A DNA stretch of 63,009 nucleotides. Origin: Mnemiopsis leidyi (taxonomy: Eukaryota; Ctenophora; Tentaculata; Lobata; Bolinopsidae). The notes under the pieces were generated by a model. It saw nothing but the letters and a program-made list of their open reading frames with translations. It did not search any database and was not told the DNA's origin. Each line of letters opens with the position of its first letter. The first letter of the stretch is position 1. The stretch lies in assembly GCA_000226015.1 (NCBI GenBank), contig JH153789.1, positions 7,563-70,571 on the forward strand. The letters are read 5' to 3'. Below, piece by piece: positions 52,036 to 62,719 of the stretch. The translations under genes and the position numbers were made by a program.

Positions 52036-53406
52036 TCACTGCTCAGCTTCCACCCCATTTTCTGCCGTTTCAGTCCCGTTTTCACCATCCTTTTTCCGCC
52101 GACTGCGCTTACTTCTGTCCTCGTCGCGATGTCGATGTCTGCTATCGTCTCCACGAGTTGATTTTCTGCTCTTTTTCTCCTTTCTGGGCGACCTGCGTGA
52201 TCGACTGCGATGTTCTGTGCTGCGCTCGCGATGTCCATCGCCTCGAGACCTACGCTCACGTGACCTCTTCCGTTCTCTACTGTGTGATCTCCGCGGACTG
52301 CGCCTTCTTCTCCGAGACTCGTCATCGCTAGAAGCGGCGCTCTCGTCGCTGAACGCTGGCGGCGGTAGCATCATGGGCGGCACCATGCTCCCGAGATTAG
52401 CGCCAGGAGGCGGCAACATGGATGGTACACCCGGGGGAGGGAACATTGTAGGAGGAGGTAGGGGTCCACTGGATGGGGGCAGCTGCATTGGCGCGCTCCC
52501 GTCCTCCTGCTTGATAACGGTACGCATCTCAGGCGGAGGAGCAAGACCAGGGGGAGCTAACTGTGGCAGAGGGAGGAAGGTGGGCTGAGGCAGAGAGGGA
52601 GGAAAGAGGACATTACCTACTGCAGCTGGTAACATGAGACGAGGCGTGTGAAGAAGATTGCCGATAGAGGGGATGGAGGAGATGGCTTGTTGTGGAACAA
52701 CAGTGGTATTAGCCTGACTCTTAGCACCCAACACTCCGATAGTACCGCCCGGCTGTCCTGGTAGTTTGGGAAGTTCTGGGAGGGGAGTGTGAGATACGAC
52801 AGAGGGACGCTGTACTACCGACAACTCCTTGTTTTTCTCGGACGCAATCCCGCGCACTCCCTTCTGTTTATCACAGTACGCTTTCCAACTCTCCTCATTA
52901 AACCCATAATTGAAATAGTCCGTCAGATCCGCCCCGGGTATTCGCCAAGGCTTCTCCTCACACATAGTATCAATATCGTAGTCATATATCGGTACTCCAT
53001 TGATATTACCTACAGCATTAACATCAATAGTTCGCTTACTGGACACAGTCGTAGGCTGTGACACGTGACTGATGGTTGGGGGTGGAGCAGTGATCACACT
53101 CACTTGTTTGGGCTGCGTGATCGGTGTGATCTGGGGAGGACCAAACGTGGAGGACATGCCGAATGAAGCCGGAGCATTCTTGTTGATCTCACCGATTGTG
53201 ATCTGAACGTCGTCATCGTCGTCTGAGTCGCTGTCCGAGGCGGAGTGGTCTGCGTTTCCGTTCTGAACTTTTTTCGAGACGAACTCGGCGGCGTTTGCGT
53301 CTAGGGTGGATTGGGAGGGATCTTTGGTGGCGTCGCCGTACAACCAGGCATCTTCTTGTTCGTGTGTGGAGGAGGGGATAACATTGGTGATTTCTACTGC
53401 TGCCAT
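52036..53406 (-). CDS. FIP1L1: FIP1, pre-mRNA 3'-end processing factor
   Basis: Single exon, 456 aa. FIP1 is a CPSF subunit that links poly(A) polymerase, CPSF and U-rich RNA. An N-terminal acidic region contains EDAWLYGD (18-25) and an Asp/Ser run (~57-66). The diagnostic FIP1 motif spans ~138-181: [25 protein letters not shown] and WKAYCDKQ. A proline-rich middle (~270-350) follows, then an Arg/Ser/Glu-Arg-rich tail (~360-440) like the RE/RD domain that binds RNA and CPSF in animals. It is intronless, unlike many animal orthologues. The start ATG lies 14 bases after a CCTCAG acceptor-like site, so a 5' UTR exon is likely. Confidence 0.93.
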   Translation of the reverse strand: MAAVEITNVIPSSTHEQEDAWLYGDATKDPSQSTLDANAAEFVSKKVQNGNADHSASDSDSDDDDDVQITIGEINKNAPASFGMSSTFGPPQITPITQPKQVSVITAPPPTISHVSQPTTVSSKRTIDVNAVGNINGVPIYDYDIDTMCEEKPWRIPGADLTDYFNYGFNEESWKAYCDKQKGVRGIASEKNKELSVVQRPSVVSHTPLPELPKLPGQPGGTIGVLGAKSQANTTVVPQQAISSIPSIGNLLHTPRLMLPAAVGNVLFPPSLPQPTFLPLPQLAPPGLAPPPEMRTVIKQEDGSAPMQLPPSSGPLPPPTMFPPPGVPSMLPPPGANLGSMVPPMMLPPPAFSDESAASSDDESRRRRRSPRRSHSRERKRSRERRSRGDGHRERSTEHRSRSRRSPRKEKKSRKSTRGDDSRHRHRDEDRSKRSRRKKDGENGTETAENGVEAEQ

Positions 53407-53790
53407 TTTATCATTATATATCTGAGGTGGTGAGGTGATTACTTAAGAGAAAATAATACAATTCATTTCATCGATCATAAAAGTTAGCATAACACAAAAG
53501 AAATCATATTGAGAGTTGAGACTTTGAGTGTTGATTCCTGACAATACGATATTTAACCTACTAAATTGGATAATAAAAGCATTTATAATGCGAGATTTCA
53601 GAAATGCGATTTTACAAAACTGCATTTGGTTTATCAATATGTAACAAAGGAATGAATAAGATTAACCATGTAAGTCTCAGTACTGAGATCTTATTTCAAT
53701 AATTTAGTATCCATATTATCTAAAAAACTCAATATAGCAGTATCTAAACAACTTCTCTGTACACAAAATTGTCTTATCTTCTTATCAAGG
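53407..53790. other. Intergenic spacer
   Basis: About 385 bases between the ATPSCKMT stop and the FIP1 start. AT-rich; probably FIP1 promoter or 5' UTR and the ATPSCKMT 3' UTR. Confidence 0.45.
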
Positions 53791-55664
53791 CTAATCGCTT
53801 TTCTGCTGATATCGCCAAAGCGGGTTATGACCATCTTCAATCATATCGCAACTTTCCCAGACATTCGAATCTAACGGAAATCTACAAGAAATGATATCAG
53901 TATTGGGAACAGTTTCTCGTTTCAACTTTACACTCAAATCTGACATCATACTTTCTCCTCCAAACACGATTATAGTATTGTAGGTGGAGAGATCGTACTG
54001 AAATAGTTCATTTGTTTACAAATAAGTACATCCGTTTACAAAAAGGGACATGAATTTAAGAATCATTTATGATAATGGTTAAGGATGACGACAAGTTGAA
54101 AAGGTAGGCAGTATCCAAGAAGCCCGACCCAGTACGCGAACCAGTACGGGAACCAGTACGCGAACCGGTTCGGCAATCCCCGAATAAGTCCGGACTAGTT
54201 ATGACATGATAACAAGTAGGTCACATTTCGCATATGCAAATTGCTGAAGGAAAGTAACGGTTACGTTTAAGATGTGGTATATAAAGAAATCCTCCTTCTG
54301 ACTGACGTCTGACTCTGTATTCTATTAAGTTTAAATGTGTTATGTTTTCTATATCGTTCATGCATGAAATTGGTCTATTGCGTGACTTACTAATTTACAA
54401 CATCCCCAACTTAATCGTTATGTCACAACTTTCATTCGGCAATTTGCATCTGCGATCTGTGACCTACTTGCTATCATATCATAACTAGTCCGGACTGGTT
54501 CGCGTACTGGTTCGGGGATTGCCGAACCAGTACGCAAACCAGTTCGCGTACTGGGTCGGGCTTCTTGGATACTGCCAAAAGGTAGATCTACCTAATAATT
54601 TCATCTAATTTCAGTTAGCTGTTTTTCTACAATCTGAGTACATATTCGCGAAACAAAGCATCATGAAGCGCAGTTTAAGCCTGACAAACCTTCCAGAGAT
54701 CAGCTCTGTAGAATTTAGTTCTTGATGAAGTACCAGCTAACACGGATCTTAGTCGAGAGTATAGTACTAACCATATGTTTAGCTCAATACCTGAGAATGA
54801 GAAGATGTAACTGTTATGCGATCTTACCTACTAGTTTTTATTTGTTTACCCGGCGGAAAGGCTGGTAATTTTAGAATATTCCATTTTGAGTATTCAAATT
54901 CGTCAACATAGGTCTGGAGGCCGCTGAGCGCTTTTATCGCATTGTTAAAACTATGTAATAGTAACAAAATGTAACACCCACAAAGTAACAATATGTTATA
55001 TATAACAATATGTAATATATAACAACAATATGTTATATATAACATAATGTTATATAATATATGTAACCAGTAACACTGAACTTACCGTGAGCAGTAAAGC
55101 CCTGTTTTGCAGCTGCTATAACCACTCTCCCATCTCCACTTCCCAGATCGATTAGCGGTCCTCTAGCTCCCTTTAGTTCGCTGAACAGCAACTTGATCTG
55201 AAATCCAGTACACGTATAGAATGGAATGTTACGCTTCGAGTTAAAGTGTCAACTTTAAGTGCGACTTGTGTGCCGTGACATCTTGATGTGTGTGTCAAGA
55301 GCGAAGAGTTGGTTGTATTCTGTCGACAATTGTGTTCAACTTTCAGTTTTTAAAATTAAAATGAAATTAAATTTAACGCAAAATTTACATGACAACAGCA
55401 GTTTAAAACTATCATATGATTCCAACATTTAGGCCTCAATAGTCTCAACAAAAACCTTAGAACTGCAGTAAGTACCTATAATACCGTATTCTCAGTTGCA
55501 GGAAGATAAGGTAGACAGTGTTTTCTCAAGACAGGCGACAAGAACGGCCCTGCAAACGCTATAGATCCAGCCACACAACCTACAAACCCAGCCCCAAACC
55601 AGAGTTTCCGCCGTTTTCTGGTGGCAGCATCAGATTGGGGCGTTGTTTCGGCTGTTGTCGACAT
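53791..55664 (-). CDS. ATPSCKMT: ATP synthase c-subunit / ANT-type lysine methyltransferase (FAM173)
   Basis: Four exons: 55664-55485, 55197-55086, 54790-54690 and 53997-53791, phases 0/1/0, giving 199 aa. The family are mitochondrial seven-beta-strand SAM methyltransferases that trimethylate a lysine of ATP synthase c-subunit (ATPSCKMT) or of ANT (ANTKMT). An N-terminal hydrophobic segment (GAGFVGCVAGSIAFAGPFL, ~24-42) is the membrane and targeting part. LRKHCLPYLPAT is a family hallmark. Motif I is LIDLGSGDGRVVIAAA, followed by IELNIWLVLYSRLRS and FYRADLWK. The final exon has YNTIIVFGG and IISCRFPL. The spacing from PAT to the SAM motif equals that of the human family members. I cannot separate ATPSCKMT from ANTKMT. 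A 470-bp MITE lies in the last intron. Confidence 0.88.
54107..54576. mobile_element. MITE with ~115-bp terminal inverted repeats and 8-bp TSD
   Basis: The ends are inverted copies starting GGCAGTATCCAAGAAGCCCG on the left and ending with its complement at 54576. The arms extend about 115 bp inward (to about 54220 and from about 54460) and contain internal ACCAGTACGCGA-type repeats. Both sides are flanked by AAAAGGTA (54099-54106 and 54577-54584), a perfect 8-bp target-site duplication typical of hAT elements. There is no transposase frame, so it is non-autonomous. It sits in the last intron of the methyltransferase gene. Confidence 0.9.
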
Positions 55665-56860
55665 TTGTGTCTTTCTAACCTAGGGAATTTGAGATTGAGT
55701 TTGAAGTCGATGAACAAGTTTCTACATGAGAAAAAACAAAATTTGAGGATTATTTTCATTCGTAAGTTGCACACCGCTTACATAAGCACACCGCTTAAGC
55801 GAAAATGTTTTTAATTTGATTTTAGTAGGTCGAAGAAAAACAATGCACCCTTCACTTCATATAACATGTAATCAACAAAATGGCGCATTAATGGGTATAT
55901 TCGTATTCATAGTTTCATAGTGGATGAAATTTAACAAAACATACAAAAATATTAAGATCTACACCAAATAGTACCGTCCACATAATCTCACAACATCACT
56001 CGAGAAGAGTTTGCGAACAAAGCAGCAAACCTTACAACCTCCAACTCACGATTTCAAAGCATAAACTCAAACTAGGTTTTTCTAGCATAGTAGTCCTTAG
56101 AAACTGACCAATCAGAAGAAACTAATCAAAGGATAAAACATTCAAATAAGGTGATTTAAGATTTATCTAGGCTGAAAAGTTAGTTGTCACAAAGGATTTC
56201 CGAAAAGCAAGTGGCCGCAAACAGTGCAAGGTTATTTACATACCATCAAGATAAGCACGCATGACCCCTCACATTCTAAACACATCCTTATCACCAAATG
56301 AAAATCAAAATCATGATTACTTAACTCGCCTAGACATGCCCTTCAATATTTGACAATTTAATCTGGCGATTAATTGAAGTCACACAAATCAACTATCAGG
56401 TTCTACCACCTGTTCTATAGTCTATTTTTGATTAAAAAACACAACTATATATCTCATACCTACTGCTGATTGAAGATGGGCTTCTCTTTATTGAAGCAAA
56501 GAAAACCGCTTACCCAGAAAAATCCGAAAACGTCGCTATATTACGTTAAAACTGAAATCTGACACAAGAGCATTTTAAAAACTTAAAAAAACAAATCCAG
56601 AATTGGCTTTGCAGATGCTCAAAAATTTACCACTTGAAAGTTCCGAATTCAACAAAACGTCCATATAAGTTCGTGGGATACAGCAATCCTAATTCATCGA
56701 CAATCACTGAAACTATATATTAAGTCAGCAAATAAAAACCAAATTATATCACTAGAAAATATTCATTACAAAATTTTTTACACAATAATACGTTGTTAGC
56801 TGTGCCAAATGAAAACCGTTGCCGCCCGAAATTCCACCGCACTACATCGTCCTTGCCCCC
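55665..56860. other. Intergenic spacer, largest in the minus-strand block
   Basis: About 1.2 kb, AT-rich. It holds the Arp3 3' UTR and the methyltransferase promoter. An acceptor-like TTAG lies 10 bases before the methyltransferase ATG. No exon recognised. Confidence 0.45.
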
Positions 56861-58114
56861 TTACGTCATAGCTCCAAAGACAGCGTTGTGACGGCAGATG
56901 CTGGGACCATACTCGTCATATTGAGCCTTAGTGTGGCACACTTCGTAGAACTCGGGGGTGGAGGCAAGGAGACTTCCTCCGAACCAGACAGCGTAACGTT
57001 GCATGTGATGGGACACCACGTTGGTGTCGATTGGGGTCGGCTTTAGCTTGCCACCTGACAACTCCTCGCTGAGTTGAAGACGATAGTTGACTCGTCTCTT
57101 GATGTCTCGTCCCAACTTCCTACCGAAATCTTTGAACATGGTAGATCCTCCAGACAGGACGATGTTCTTGTACAACCCTCTCCTGGTGTCGATGGGACAC
57201 CCGGAAATGACGTCATCAACGACCTCACTAATAGTTGTCCGGTAGTCAGGGTTACAGAACTCCGGATGGAAGAAGATCTCCGGTCCCAGGAACCTTTCGT
57301 ACCCTACATCAATACTGAAGGGCTGCTTTGTCACATCATTCACCCCGTTGTACGCCTTCAGCCATTTCTGGGGGTCTGTATCGTACTTCTTGAACTCTGT
57401 AACGATATCAGGACAGACGTAGCAGTAGCGCTCCTTGATAGCTTTGGCTGTCTCCAGAGACTGCTCAGGAGGGATTCCTTGTTCACGTTCCCTCAGCAGT
57501 GTCTGAATGAAGTAGGTGATGTCCCGTCCAGCAATGGGGATGTGCTTGATGCAGCTGCCGATGACATAACCGTCCACGACCGGAATGACGTGAGTAACAC
57601 CGTCTCCGCTGTCCACAACACAACCAGTCAGAGTTCTGGATCCAACGTCGCGGGTAGTCCAGGATGCGGCAATAGCCAGGACGGCCTGCACGGCGATGTA
57701 GATCCCCGGCACGTTGAAGGACTCGAACATGATCTCAGCGGTATACTCACGGTTTTCAGGCAGGTTCAGAGGAGGCTCAGTCAGCAGGAAATAATGGTCC
57801 TCAGGTTCAGCTCTCAAGTATTTGAAAATACACTGCTCCCAAAACTTCTCCATGAGATCCCAATCTTCAACCATGCCATGGCGAATAGGATACTTTACGG
57901 AGTAGTTTGGAGAACTCAGGGCCTCGTCTCCAATATAGAAGTCCAGGTCGTCAATTCCACGTTGACTACGTCTAGATGCACTGTCTCCGATTCCAGCCTG
58001 CTCCTTCACTGCAATAGCGCTTGGTACGATGTACTGGGGCTCGGAGTTACCGGCAAATCCCATCTTTGTGTACCCTGTACCATTGTCAATGACACAGGCA
58101 GGCAAGTTCGACAT
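56861..58114 (-). CDS. ACTR3: Actin-related protein 3 (Arp2/3 complex)
   Basis: Single coding exon, 417 aa (human 418). Arp3 is one of the two actin-like subunits of the Arp2/3 complex that nucleates branched actin filaments. Visible actin-fold phosphate and nucleotide motifs are [17 protein letters not shown] near the N-terminus, [20 protein letters not shown] (phosphate 2) and [20 protein letters not shown]. Arp3-type features include [38 protein letters not shown] and the C-terminal [16 protein letters not shown]. The ATG lies five bases after TTTCAG, so a 5' UTR intron (or leader acceptor) ends directly before the start codon. No anomalous residue is seen. Confidence 0.97.
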   Translation of the reverse strand: MSNLPACVIDNGTGYTKMGFAGNSEPQYIVPSAIAVKEQAGIGDSASRRSQRGIDDLDFYIGDEALSSPNYSVKYPIRHGMVEDWDLMEKFWEQCIFKYLRAEPEDHYFLLTEPPLNLPENREYTAEIMFESFNVPGIYIAVQAVLAIAASWTTRDVGSRTLTGCVVDSGDGVTHVIPVVDGYVIGSCIKHIPIAGRDITYFIQTLLREREQGIPPEQSLETAKAIKERYCYVCPDIVTEFKKYDTDPQKWLKAYNGVNDVTKQPFSIDVGYERFLGPEIFFHPEFCNPDYRTTISEVVDDVISGCPIDTRRGLYKNIVLSGGSTMFKDFGRKLGRDIKRRVNYRLQLSEELSGGKLKPTPIDTNVVSHHMQRYAVWFGGSLLASTPEFYEVCHTKAQYDEYGPSICRHNAVFGAMT

Positions 58115-58477
58115 CCTACCTGAAATTTGTTAAGGTTCAAAGACTTAAACTTGTTGGCAAATATATTTTTGATCTTGTAAAATTTGGAAAATTTTAATCC
58201 GGAGTAATAACATGTTCAACCATAGAAGTATATACAATTGCAACATACAATGTAAGTACTAAAAATAAGCATTGTTTAGAGTTCAGCCGCAGTAAAGGCA
58301 GATTTAATTTAAAATTCAAATAAATATGTACAAAAGCTAAACAAAACCCACATCCAATTCTTGCAACAAAGTACTAAGATTTGCAACCTTCAATTAAATT
58401 AAGTATGTTGACACCTGTAACTGTAACAAAAAAACCACAATGAAAAGACAAAAGTATTGTATGTAGTAGAAATATCG
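58115..58477. other. Intergenic spacer
   Basis: Short AT-rich spacer between the PIG-C stop and the Arp3 start. No convincing 5' UTR donor for the Arp3 acceptor at ~58120 is seen here, apart from a weak CAG/GTGTCA near 58412. Confidence 0.4.
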
Positions 58478-59320
58478 TTACTCAGCGTATATATTTCGAC
58501 CGCCCTTACAAACTAGATCTGTTAAAACGGCTTCATCCCAAGGCCCGTATATATTATCTTTTTGTTTTTGGAGATGAACAAAAAATGCGGGTACTACAAC
58601 TAAACATGCCACAGCTGAGATGCATAAGGGTATTATAACTATCGGAACTGAAATATAGGATATCCAGAGAGACATGGTGAAAAAGAATATTGTCCACAGT
58701 GGCATAAACTTGCTTCCCGCCATTTTCTTCCTAGCAGGAGGTATTATGCCGTATGTGAGAATGGCTATAATAATGGTCCCAAGAACATTGTTCAGATCAT
58801 CAAGTCTAGAGGCCAAACATACAGCGGCAAATATTGCTGCATTTAGAGACACGCATTTCGACATGTAGTCCCCATTTGTAATGCTGTAATCGTGAAGGAA
58901 AAAGTTTGTGAACAGACATATTGAAACCATGGCGTAGATAGTATCGTCACTGATAGACCTGGTCAAAGTCTGGATTATAGGAGACAGACCAAACAGAAAA
59001 CCTCCAAAAAGTATAACAGTGCGAATTTCATGAACTGAAAATCCTGTCATAGTGAGGTAGCTCAACATCGTTACAACAGCCATGACATAGATCATACTGT
59101 CAGTAACTTTGATGTCCAGGAAATGTAACAAAAAGAATGAGACGGTGCAAGACAACTGTTGTAGTGGTAATTGACCCTGGTTTACACACTCCAAAAAAGA
59201 GTAAGTTTTTAAGTTCTTGTTTCGTTTTAGAGACTTGAGAAAGAGTTCCTCTTCAGTGTGATTGTCAGGGTATGGTTGTGGGCGGTAGAGAACTTTCTCG
59301 AACTTCTCTTTTTTCTTCAT
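58478..59320 (-). CDS. PIGC: PIG-C, GPI-GlcNAc transferase subunit
   Basis: Single coding exon, 280 aa. PIG-C is a multi-pass ER membrane subunit of the enzyme that adds GlcNAc to phosphatidylinositol, the first step of GPI-anchor synthesis. Family hallmarks are KVLYRPQPYPDNHTEEEFL-like sequence near the N-terminus, GLSPIIQTLTRSISDDTIYAM, SLNAAIFAAVCLASRL and the C-terminal KDNIYGPWDEA. About eight hydrophobic helices follow the soluble start. A clear 5' UTR intron can be placed at 59387-59328 (donor AAG before GTATGC; acceptor TTTTAG 7 bases before the ATG), so expression is by ordinary cis-splicing. Confidence 0.95.
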   Translation of the reverse strand: MKKKEKFEKVLYRPQPYPDNHTEEELFLKSLKRNKNLKTYSFLECVNQGQLPLQQLSCTVSFFLLHFLDIKVTDSMIYVMAVVTMLSYLTMTGFSVHEIRTVILFGGFLFGLSPIIQTLTRSISDDTIYAMVSICLFTNFFLHDYSITNGDYMSKCVSLNAAIFAAVCLASRLDDLNNVLGTIIIAILTYGIIPPARKKMAGSKFMPLWTIFFFTMSLWISYISVPIVIIPLCISAVACLVVVPAFFVHLQKQKDNIYGPWDEAVLTDLVCKGGRNIYAE

Positions 59321-59786
59321 GTCCTTACTAAAATGTTTTGATTAGATGTCTGAATCTTATCGTGCCTCATGCTAAGGAGTTGCATACCTTTGAAAGCGAA
59401 GCAGTGACACACAACATCGAATAAATTTGTACAATTAGCAAGATTATCAAAGTAGCAAGATCATCAAATATTAAACATTAAGGGCTTTCAAATGAGACAT
59501 TTGGATTTTAGACTAGCTTTCCGATAGAGGCCCAGATAACACTTAATTGAGATCATATTATATAACTTTGAAAACTCGTTACTGAGTCTGAAGTCAGACG
59601 AGCGAATATGACAGTCTCAGAAACCTCTACCCCAGTATGATAATTCAATGCAGAAATACATAAAATGAAATAAAAAAGGCATGAAGAATGTTTCCAATAA
59701 ACCTTGTTAGATTCAATCAAATAGTTTAAAGGAACCTATAATATAATTCAAAATTTAAATTCGTTAATAAATAATAAATACAGGAG
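59321..59786. other. Intergenic spacer with PIG-C 5' UTR exon
   Basis: The PIG-C 5' UTR exon ends at 59388. The remainder is AT-rich 3' flank of the DEAH helicase. Confidence 0.5.
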
Positions 59787-61826
59787 CTAGGAATTAACAA
59801 ACTTATTAACATAATAATGTGAAGCAACTTCTAAAAGCCATTCTGATTCTATAACAGTAATATCCTTCATGTAGTTTTGAGATGATCCCAGCACTTCGTT
59901 GAAGATGACATATTTGGGTCTTTCAGAAACCAAAACACTCGAGGGATGAATGCTGAGATCGAAATTGTCTCTGAATGTTTTGTAAACTCCAGTGTGATGG
60001 TAATATGCTGCATTAACAAAGAGTCCACTCAACAAACATTTCTGTATGTTAGTATCGTCATTGCTTGACAATAATCTTTTTCCATAACGTTTGTACAGTG
60101 ACTTGAGTCTATTCAAAATATTGTCTGCCTGGCAAAGGTTATCATAGTTCAGTAAATGTTCTTTGCACACAGACCGACTTTTTCTGTTTTCTTCAAAAAA
60201 TTTGAAAACATTGAGATAGGTCAACATGTCCCCTTCTTGAGCAGCAAATTTGAACTTCATTTTATTTAAAGTTTTGCCACCTCTCTGGGATCTTGTAAAA
60301 ACGTTCTTGACCTGCAACATTGCAATGATAATCAATATTTCTTCAGTGCAGCCATACTTTTCAGAGTCAAGCAAAGATTTGGTGAGCATTGGATCTATGG
60401 GAAACTCAACTAGTATAAAACCAACTGTAGTTAAATCTGCTTTATCATCAATGGCATTAAGAGCATGAAGAACTTCCAAAGTTTTACAAAGATGCTTTGA
60501 TGGGGGAGGAGTGAGAAAGTTGAACTTAACTATGTTTGATATCCCAATAGCCTTTAACTTTAGCACAACATCAGATAAACTGGACCGAGTAATATCAGGG
60601 GGTGTCTCCATTATCATCTTCTCAAATGAATTTTCAGTGTAAAGTCTATATGCTTCTCCATGTCCCACACGACCTGCCCTCCCAGCTCTTTGAACAGCTG
60701 ATGCTCTAGAAATCTGAGATTTAATTACAATTTCTAGACCAGAATTTGCATTGAAGGTTTTGAATCGACTGAATCCACAATCAATCACATAAATGATTCT
60801 TGGTATGGTCACTGAGCTTTCTGCAATATTAGTGCAATATATAATCCTTCGAGTTTTCTGACCAGTTTGAGTTGTGTCAAAAACTTTAATCTGTTCTTCT
60901 GTTGTTAAGCTTCCATAAAATGGCAACACTTTAACATTTTGTTTTGGTTTGACAAGCTTTCTCACCAGTTCTCTACAATCTTTTACAGCAGACAAAACTT
61001 CTTCCTGGCTTGTGAGAAAAACTAATATGTCTCCTTGTGGCCTGTTTTCATGAATTGATATAGATAAGTCAATTGAAGCTTTTAGATAATCAGGCACAGG
61101 ACTTACAGCAAAATTAATTTCTACAGGATAGTTTCGACCCTCTACTGATAAGATTGCACATGTGATTTTTGAATCACTATCACCTTGAACCCTGGAGCAA
61201 AAGAACTCCTTCAGTTTTTCTGCATCAGTAGTAGCAGAAGTTAAGACTATTTTCAAGTCAGTTCTCTGCTTTATAATTTTTCTTAGAAGAGCTATCAAAA
61301 TATCAGTGTTTATATTACGTTCATGAACTTCATCAACAACAACAACTGCATATTTTGAGAGGAGAGGATCGACCATTATCTCTCTCAGTAAGCTTCCATC
61401 TGTGCAGTAAACAATTTTGGTCGATTCTGAAATGGCATTTTCAAATCTTATCTGGTATCCAACATCTGATCCCAGATGCGAGCTCATTTCATCAGCTACT
61501 CTAGAAGCAAGTGTGATAGCAGCATTTCTCCTTGGTTCTGTTACAGCAATTTTTAAGTTGTTGGATGCCCAGTTGGCTTCAGCAAGATACTGAGGTATCT
61601 GTGTACTTTTTCCTGAACCTGTTTCTCCAACAACGACTGTAACTGAATTTGTTTCTACAGCGTATAAGAAATTGTTTCTGTAATTAAATATAGGAAGCTT
61701 TTGACGTTGCGCTGATAGTGAGCAGTTCTTGTGGACATTGTAAACAAAATTGGAGGAATTGGAATCATCAACACTAGTATCTTTTTGCCTTAAGACAGGA
61801 GGGTCAGAGCCAGGTTTCCAGAACAT
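59787..61826 (-). CDS. DHX35: DEAH-box RNA helicase, DHX35-like
   Basis: Single exon, 679 aa (human DHX35 703). It is a spliceosome-associated ATP-dependent RNA helicase. The DHX35-type N-terminus reads FWKPGSDPP and VYNVHKNCSLSAQRQKLPIF. Motifs are GETGSGKS (67-74), TEPRR (96-100, usually TQPRR), DEVH (165-168, usually DEAH), SAT (197-199) and QRAGRAGR. The C-terminal winged-helix/OB parts include FAAQEGDMLTYLNV, GLFVNAAYYHHTGVY and the DHX35-like end YMKDITVIESEWLLEVASHYY. The Ala-to-Val change in motif II leaves the catalytic D-E and H intact. The lack of introns fits a retrogene or intron loss. The start ATG follows acceptor-like TTACAG and TTTAG sites within ~20 bases. Confidence 0.92.
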   Translation of the reverse strand: MFWKPGSDPPVLRQKDTSVDDSNSSNFVYNVHKNCSLSAQRQKLPIFNYRNNFLYAVETNSVTVVVGETGSGKSTQIPQYLAEANWASNNLKIAVTEPRRNAAITLASRVADEMSSHLGSDVGYQIRFENAISESTKIVYCTDGSLLREIMVDPLLSKYAVVVVDEVHERNINTDILIALLRKIIKQRTDLKIVLTSATTDAEKLKEFFCSRVQGDSDSKITCAILSVEGRNYPVEINFAVSPVPDYLKASIDLSISIHENRPQGDILVFLTSQEEVLSAVKDCRELVRKLVKPKQNVKVLPFYGSLTTEEQIKVFDTTQTGQKTRRIIYCTNIAESSVTIPRIIYVIDCGFSRFKTFNANSGLEIVIKSQISRASAVQRAGRAGRVGHGEAYRLYTENSFEKMIMETPPDITRSSLSDVVLKLKAIGISNIVKFNFLTPPPSKHLCKTLEVLHALNAIDDKADLTTVGFILVEFPIDPMLTKSLLDSEKYGCTEEILIIIAMLQVKNVFTRSQRGGKTLNKMKFKFAAQEGDMLTYLNVFKFFEENRKSRSVCKEHLLNYDNLCQADNILNRLKSLYKRYGKRLLSSNDDTNIQKCLLSGLFVNAAYYHHTGVYKTFRDNFDLSIHPSSVLVSERPKYVIFNEVLGSSQNYMKDITVIESEWLLEVASHYYVNKFVNS

Positions 61827-62239
61827 CTGTTACTAAATCTGTAAATAGATAAATGGGAAAATGGGATTTTGAAAGACCTTGCAACCTGAAATTTTTTAAT
61901 GTTTTATACAAAGATGTGCCAAATAACTTATGTCACAAAATGAATTAGTTGATCAATAGATGCATAGCATTGTAACAAATATTTTTAGGCAGGAGTTTAG
62001 AGTTGCATAATGTCAGCACAGAACAGCACTCTCTTGTCCTGCACTATCAATGATCAATTATTATTTACCTAACATGGCAAACAATTGGGTGCTTGCAAGT
62101 GCAAGTATGATGATTTACGATCAATCAAGATGACGATAATGTATTGTGGCACAATAATAATCAACAGCAATGATGTAGTAGGTCGCCCCATGCTATCATA
62201 AGAGCTGAACTCTTACATGTGGTATCCTGTAACACAGAA
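61827..62239. other. Upstream flank of DHX35-like gene
   Basis: AT-rich, no exon recognised; probable promoter or 5' UTR. Confidence 0.4.
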
Positions 62240-62430
62240 GATCGTCAATCCTAGAGGAATGTGCTAAGGCCATTTGCCCAGCAATCTGCTTCCATCGACT
62301 CAGCCCGTGATTGAGGGTTAAATGAGGAGTGTCTCTAGCAGGAGCCCTTTCAGTATAACTGTACAAAATCCCATCCCCATCTACAGCATAGAAAGTCGAG
62401 GTAGATACCACTTCACCAACCACCCATATT
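62240..62430 (-). mobile_element. tRNA-SINE family (copy C), head at the opposite end
   Basis: 62240-62362 matches the body of copies A and B (TCAATCCTAGAGGA, CCCGTGATTGAGGGTTAAAT, CAGTATAACTGTA). On the minus strand an A-box-like TGGTGAAGTGGTATCTACC head starts at ~62430. Relative to copy A, the head is joined to the other end of the body. Confidence 0.7.
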
Positions 62431-62719
62431 TATATTTCACTATGTTACAAAATTTTATAAATTTAATTGAATTAAATAAATAAATGGATTCCACCTAAAC
62501 TTCTGGTAGTTGTAAATGTAATTGGACATTAAGCATCACAATTAGTACCAGCAAAAGGGTTTTGGTCAAAGCAACAAAGAGCCCCATACCATGCACAGCT
62601 GGAGCCAGGGAGAAGCAGTCCTTTAAGGATTAAAACTAAATTTAACATATTTATATTTGTATTTTTTGTATTTGGAATGATCAGATTGACTCATGTATTA
62701 GTAAGGCCAATCAAATACA
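62431..62719. other. Non-coding interval
   Basis: AT-rich with no exon. It may include earlier, unrecognisable parts of the retrotransposon that follows. Confidence 0.35.

Noticed and set aside
52217-52588. Gly-rich plus-strand frame
   Set aside because: Antisense to the proline- and arginine-rich coding region of FIP1.
57074-58123. 349-codon plus-strand frame
   Set aside because: Shadow of the Arp3 gene on the other strand.
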